From contig NZ_CDSE01000047.1 in NCBI RefSeq assembly GCF_001373415.1, forward strand, positions 1 to 64,000: a stretch of DNA of 64,000 nucleotides, in the 5' to 3' direction. This document shows positions 60,506 to 64,000 of this stretch, one piece after another; position 1 is the stretch's first letter; every line of letters begins with the position of its first letter. Source of the stretch: Paenibacillus dakarensis. GTDB taxonomy: Bacteria; Bacillota; Bacilli; Paenibacillales; Paenibacillaceae. The notes beneath the pieces were generated by a model, which was given only the letters and a program-made list of their open reading frames with translations, was not told the DNA's origin and ran no database searches. Made by a program: the position numbers and the translations under genes.

Positions 60506-61144
60506 TCACCCTTTCCCGCTAACAGCAGCATTGAATCCATCCCCGTCCCGGGGCGGTTTATGCCGGCGAATGGTGCGTGCCCTGAACCAGCGATCCGCTG
60601 CGATTGCAGCCAAGGTCGCTACTGCTGTAGCAAGTAATGTCGTACCCACGATCTCTGTAGGGCTTGCTGAATGATAGTTCATTCTTATTGCAATGAGTGT
60701 CGTAGGAATAATGGTAATGCTGGCGGTGTTTAAAGCAAGCAGCGTGCACATCGCAGGGGTAGCCGTATCCTTGTCCGGATTGAGCTTTTGAAGTTCCTGC
60801 ATCGCCTTAATGCCCATCGGAGTTGCTGCATTTCCAAGTCCAAACAAGTTAGCACTCATATTGGACAGGATAAAACCTATTGCCGGATGATTCTTCGGTA
60901 CATCAGGAAATAAATAGCGCACAATCGGACCCATCAACTTGGCTACCTTTGCCAGCATTCCAGAATCTTCTGCCAGCCGCATAATTCCGAGCCAAAATAC
61001 AAGAACGCTGATCAATCCGAACGAAACGGTTACCCCCGTTTGTGCCCCGTCAAAAGCAGCTTTGGTGACAGCATCCATATTCCCGTTGATCGCAGCAAAA
61101 ATAAAGCCGATAAGGAGCATGCCCATCCATATCACATTGATCAT
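60506..61144 (-). CDS. spmA: Spore maturation protein A
   Basis: This 212-aa membrane protein has the SpmA pattern AFDGAQTGVTVSFGLISVLVFWLGIMR in overlapping parts (about 30-56), NMSANLFGLGNAATPMGIKAM (about 96) and LNTASITIIPTTLIAIR (about 134). It forms a pair with SpmB. The ATG at 61144 has GGAGG 7 bases upstream; the 12 upstream codons are not used. It follows dacB by 58 bp and ends 6 bp before spmB. Confidence 0.95.
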   Translation of the reverse strand: MINVIWMGMLLIGFIFAAINGNMDAVTKAAFDGAQTGVTVSFGLISVLVFWLGIMRLAEDSGMLAKVAKLMGPIVRYLFPDVPKNHPAIGFILSNMSANLFGLGNAATPMGIKAMQELQKLNPDKDTATPAMCTLLALNTASITIIPTTLIAIRMNYHSASPTEIVGTTLLATAVATLAAIAADRWFRARTIRRHKPPRDGDGFNAAVSGKG

Positions 61145-61202
61145 GTTTCTTCCTCCTGTCCCTCTCTTCGTCAACAGCATTCTCCCGATGCTGTGAACGT
61201 TG

Positions 61203-62399
61203 TTATTTATCGCTTCCGAACATCAGCGCAAGGACTTTACCCGCTGCCTCCCATAAGCTCCCTGTCTTTACTCTGTGATTCATTGCCGTTTTCTCAGACG
61301 GACTTGTAAGATGCTCCTCGGGCAAACGGCTGCCTTCAGCAAATACAGGAACCCGTCCAATCAATTTTCCATCCAAGGACACTTCTATAAACCCTCTTAA
61401 TCCAAAGCTAAGATCCGGATTCCCCGGCTTTTCCAGCCTAAGCTTTTTATATACTCGCTCCTCTTCGCCCTTCGCCAGCGCGTAAGAGAATCCTTTACCC
61501 GTTACAAGTGAATACCCTTTTAGCTTTTGTCCTTTTGCGATAATCTGGCTTAACGGGAAGTGGGCGAAACCATAATCAAGCATATTCGCGTGATCACTCC
61601 AGTCGTTTCCATCATTTAAGGTGACCGCCGCAATTTGTTGTCCATTTCGAGTGGCAGAGCTTACAAGACACCGGAAAGCTTTTTTGGTGTATCCTGTTTT
61701 TACTCCATCAGCACCTTCATAAAATCGAAGCATTTTATTTTTGTTGTCCCATTTGTAATCCCACTTCTCATTCGGGTTAGGCGCTTTTTTAACAGGGGTT
61801 TTTACAATTTCCTTAAATACAGGATTCTTAAGGGCATATGCCGTTAACTTTGCTAAATCATTAGCTGAAGAGTAGTGATCATCGTGATCCAAACCGTGCG
61901 GATTCATGAAATGAGAGTTGCTAAGCCCCAAAACAGCTGCTTTTTCATTCATCATGTGCACAAATCCTTCTTCTGAACCGCCTACATGCTCTGCAATTGC
62001 AGAAGCGGCATCATTACCTGAACGAAGCATGAGACCGTATAACAAGTTCTCCAGTGACATTTCCTCGCCCAGCTTCAAGAACAAGGAGGATCCCTCTTTG
62101 GCAAAAGAGTTTTTCGTTATTTTGACTGAGTCCTTCAGATTTCCGCGTTCGATCGCAACGATAGCTGTCATGATTTTCGTTAAGCTTGCAATTCTCATTC
62201 GCTCATCCCCTCGCTTGCTATAGAGGAGCCTGCCTGAAGTAACATCGATTACAGCTGCAGCCTGGGCATGATGTTCAGGACCATTAAGTACGTTTTTTTC
62301 ATATTCTGCCTGAGCAGGCGATCCGCTGTGCAGAAGGAATATCAAGGTTGTAAAGCATATAAACATGGATCTTTTTGTAAAACCCTTCAATCGATTCAT
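61203..62399 (-). CDS. dacB: D-alanyl-D-alanine carboxypeptidase, sporulation type
   Basis: This 398-aa penicillin-binding protein has a signal peptide ending AQA near residue 31. The serine-carboxypeptidase triad is SLTK (about 71-74), SGN (about 131) and KTGYTKKAF (about 235). The C-terminal part resembles PBP5-type beta domains. The gene context dacB-spmA-spmB is that of B. subtilis PBP5*, which trims spore cortex peptides. A sigma-E-like promoter precedes the ATG at 62399. Confidence 0.92.
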   Translation of the reverse strand: MNRLKGFTKRSMFICFTTLIFLLHSGSPAQAEYEKNVLNGPEHHAQAAAVIDVTSGRLLYSKRGDERMRIASLTKIMTAIVAIERGNLKDSVKITKNSFAKEGSSLFLKLGEEMSLENLLYGLMLRSGNDAASAIAEHVGGSEEGFVHMMNEKAAVLGLSNSHFMNPHGLDHDDHYSSANDLAKLTAYALKNPVFKEIVKTPVKKAPNPNEKWDYKWDNKNKMLRFYEGADGVKTGYTKKAFRCLVSSATRNGQQIAAVTLNDGNDWSDHANMLDYGFAHFPLSQIIAKGQKLKGYSLVTGKGFSYALAKGEEERVYKKLRLEKPGNPDLSFGLRGFIEVSLDGKLIGRVPVFAEGSRLPEEHLTSPSEKTAMNHRVKTGSLWEAAGKVLALMFGSDK

Positions 62400-62433
62400 G
62401 GATTCTAGCCTCCGCTGATCAAAATCTTGTACA

Positions 62434-62462
62434 AGTATATGCTGAAAAGGTTCAGGGTATGT
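62434..62462 (-). promoter_or_regulatory. Sigma-E-type promoter of dacB
   Basis: On the minus strand ACATACC (62456-62462) and CATATACT (62434-62441) are separated by 14 bp, about 35 bp before the dacB ATG. This fits a mother-cell promoter, as known for B. subtilis dacB. Confidence 0.5.
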
Positions 62463-62489
62463 CCATCTTCCCACCGAAATGCCATATTA

Positions 62490-62526
62490 ACAAAAGATCC
62501 CTTTCCGGGGAGTCCGAAAGGGATCT
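62490..62526 (-). terminator. Terminator after ytfJ
   Basis: A perfect 11-bp stem (62495-62505 with 62516-62526) is followed by TTTTG on the minus strand. Confidence 0.8.
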
Positions 62527-62536
62527 GGCTGACAGA

Positions 62537-63040
62537 CTATTGATTTTGCTGCTTTCCATTTTGGCTGGAGTTAGAGTTCCCTGTCCCACCCGTTCCGCTG
62601 GTTCCACCACTTCCACCATTTCCGCCTGATCCGCCACTTCCGTTTTGAAACATGTTTTGGATTTGCTCGAGCAAGTAAGGTGTCGAATCAATGATTCGTT
62701 CGAACAAATGTGTCTGATTGTCAAGCGGAACGATATGAACTCCTTCTTTCCCGACGACAAGAAAAGCAATCGGTCTGATGGATACGCCTCCGCCGCTGCC
62801 CCCTCCGAAAGGAAGGGAGCTTTGATTATTGTTCTGATTGTCTCCCCCACGGCCATTACTGAGAGCCGCATTATAATCACTTCCGCCTGCAGCGAAACCG
62901 AAAGCGACTTTACTGATCGGTAGTATGACGGTGCCGTCCGGGGTATTTACAGGATCTCCAACAATGGTGTTTACATCGACCATCGCTTTAATATTTTCCA
63001 TCGCGGTTTGCATTAACCCTTGAATAGGGTGATCTGACAT
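62537..63040 (-). CDS. ytfJ: Sporulation protein YtfJ (GerW family)
   Basis: This 167-aa spore protein has the GerW core (about 1-130). It starts MSDHPIQGLMQTAMENIKAM, followed by GDPVNTPDGTVILPISKVAFGFAAGGSD in overlapping pieces and GGGSGGGVSIRPIAFLVV. A low-complexity tail of Gly, Ser, Thr and Asn follows (about 132-165). GerW proteins are needed for efficient germination in B. subtilis. GAGGAGG precedes the ATG. It follows ytfI by about 120 bp. Confidence 0.92.
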   Translation of the reverse strand: MSDHPIQGLMQTAMENIKAMVDVNTIVGDPVNTPDGTVILPISKVAFGFAAGGSDYNAALSNGRGGDNQNNNQSSLPFGGGSGGGVSIRPIAFLVVGKEGVHIVPLDNQTHLFERIIDSTPYLLEQIQNMFQNGSGGSGGNGGSGGTSGTGGTGNSNSSQNGKQQNQ

Positions 63041-63162
63041 GATGACTCCTCCTCTGGTGTTTATATAATAAAGAGCATTCCTGCACTATCGTCAGTTTGC
63101 TCGGAAGGAACGAGTTATATGTATTCATCTGAGTTCTGATCGAAAACTTTAAACAGATTAGT

Positions 63163-63849
63163 TCACTGCACCCTGAACATAACTTTGCGCCAGGTTTTAA
63201 GACCTCCCTTTGATCTTAAAATTCGAACCATAAGAATAAGACCTGCATATAAAGCCCTACCGAAGTTCATCTGTATTTCAAAACTCATATCGGAGGACAA
63301 TTGCGGTGGTCCGGTAAAATCCGGCCTTACTTGCAATTGAGGAATGTCTGTCAACCTCAGGTAGAAAGAAAGCATCCCGAAAATCGTATGCTTGACTCCC
63401 CATACCATTCCCGCTGCTGCAGCGGTTTCAGCTGCATTATCAAGTGCAATAGAGGTCTCCCAGCGGGACTTGGACATTTCCATAATGGACATTGTATTTA
63501 TCATCCATTCTTTAAGACCATTTGTAGCCCGAAATAATAACTTCATATCGCTGAACTGAAGCGCCCTCTTGTTCACCGGATTCTCTTCTGAATCTTCATA
63601 ACTCTCCTCTGATTTCTCAGATGTGAGCAGCATCCTCACAAGTCGAATACCCGTATCTATAACGTTAAAAGGAAATTCATACTTCACATTTACCAGCCCA
63701 AATAACATTTTTCCTTCCACATTCAATTTGTATTCTGTGCCACGAAGAACGAGATGCATTCGCATCGTAATGGTGGACGCCATCACAATAATCAGCAGAA
63801 ATACGAATATTACCAGCGCCAATAACCAAAGAAAAATCCACATCCCCAC
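63163..63849 (-). CDS. ytfI: DUF2953 protein YtfI
   Basis: This 228-aa membrane-anchored protein has an N-terminal helix (about 3-24) and the DUF2953 core with YEFPFNVIDTG and WETSIALDNAAETAAAAGMVWGVKH near residue 130 (in parts). In Bacillus it is encoded beside ytfJ. Its role is unknown and may relate to sporulation. The start is a GTG with GGAGG 7 bases upstream. It is the first gene of this group after the scpB terminator. Confidence 0.85.
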   Translation of the reverse strand: MGMWIFLWLLALVIFVFLLIIVMASTITMRMHLVLRGTEYKLNVEGKMLFGLVNVKYEFPFNVIDTGIRLVRMLLTSEKSEESYEDSEENPVNKRALQFSDMKLLFRATNGLKEWMINTMSIMEMSKSRWETSIALDNAAETAAAAGMVWGVKHTIFGMLSFYLRLTDIPQLQVRPDFTGPPQLSSDMSFEIQMNFGRALYAGLILMVRILRSKGGLKTWRKVMFRVQ

Positions 63850-63933
63850 ACTTTTACCTCCAAAACGTTATAGAACAACTATCTGGCTTAGTATGGCAAT
63901 TCATCCGGTAAAAAATGCGAAAAAGTGCAGAAA

Positions 63934-63970
63934 ACAAGAAGAAGCCCGGGAAATCCCCAGGCTTCTTCTC
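63934..63970 (-). terminator. Terminator downstream of scpB
   Basis: A 12-bp stem with one mismatch (63939-63950 with 63955-63967) is followed by a T-rich stretch on the minus strand. Confidence 0.75.
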
Positions 63971-63978
63971 TTATATGC

Positions 63979-64000
63979 TTAATTCACATCATCAAACGTC
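63979..64000 (-). CDS. scpB: Probable C-terminal codons of scpB (segregation and condensation protein B)
   Basis: Only six codons and a TAA stop are visible, reading TFDDVN. They lie before a terminator and at the place of scpB upstream of the ytfI-dacB-spmAB-rluB-res block. The identity rests on context alone. Confidence 0.4.

Noticed and set aside
1..64000. Mobile elements, CRISPR arrays, tRNA or rRNA genes
   Set aside because: I saw no transposase frames, regularly spaced direct repeats, or tRNA-like sequences, and gene order is conserved core chromosome.

Overview
The window is a continuous stretch of chromosome from an endospore-forming Firmicute, most likely Paenibacillus or a close relative. 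It carries spore genes (spoIVA, spoVIF, ypeB, ytfJ/gerW, dacB, spmAB, ypjB). Gene order follows the Bacillus subtilis block from dapB through qcrABC, the aro/trp supraoperon, cheR-ndk, the gerC (hepS-menG-hepT) region, mtrB-hup-spoIVA, gpsA-plsY-der-ypfD-cmk, ypeB-prsW, serA and res to scpB, with characteristic differences. I found no mobile elements, CRISPR arrays, rRNA or tRNA genes. Almost all genes lie on the minus strand; the plus-strand exceptions are a YitT-family gene, an M20 peptidase, a polysaccharide deacetylase and serA.

Layout by region. 1-11 kb: dapB (cut by the window edge), a TPR protein, a MazG-like pyrophosphohydrolase, YitT/YpjC, YpjB, YpjA, the menaquinol:cytochrome c reductase qcrABC, YpiF, a 59-aa IDEAL-domain protein, a gamma-carbonic anhydrase-like protein, an unknown 376-aa protein, a histidine phosphatase and an ECF sigma/anti-sigma pair. 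11.5-23 kb: the aromatic supraoperon aroC-aroB-aroH-trpE-trpD-trpC-trpFB-trpA-hisC-tyrA. Its trp leader has a very regular TRAP-binding array and an intrinsic terminator. 23-32.5 kb: a 54-aa unknown, cheR, ndk, hepT, three futalosine-type menaquinone genes (mqnA, a UbiX-like and a UbiA-like gene), menG, hepS, an M20 peptidase, mtrB (TRAP) and hup. 32.7-43 kb: spoIVA, a lipoprotein, a ferredoxin, a nucleotidyltransferase-like protein, DUF2768, spoVIF, gpsA, plsY, der, an S1-domain protein, plsC, cmk and ypfB. 43-50.6 kb: a PilZ protein, ypeB, a small Cys-rich protein, prsW, mecA, a Ser-rich protein, a polysaccharide deacetylase lipoprotein, a phosphoesterase and CPBP-type proteins. 50.8-52.8 kb: serA behind a T-box leader. 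52.9-64 kb: resABCDE, rluB, a divergent amidase-like protein, spmBA, dacB, ytfJ, ytfI and the last codons of scpB.

Together the genes cover three themes. The first is aromatic amino acid synthesis and its RNA-based control: TRAP and its target leader are about 12 kb apart, and a T-box controls serA. The second is menaquinone respiration: lipoquinone synthesis, the bc complex and cytochrome c maturation under ResDE. The third is spore morphogenesis and germination.

The points most worth a second look are a one-adenine difference that joins trpF and trpB into one reading frame; a long-range TRAP antiterminator pairing; futalosine-pathway genes embedded in the gerC cluster; a ypeB locus without sleB; a compact divergent PGRP/amidase-2 protein; and several microproteins (59, 59, 54 and 48 aa).
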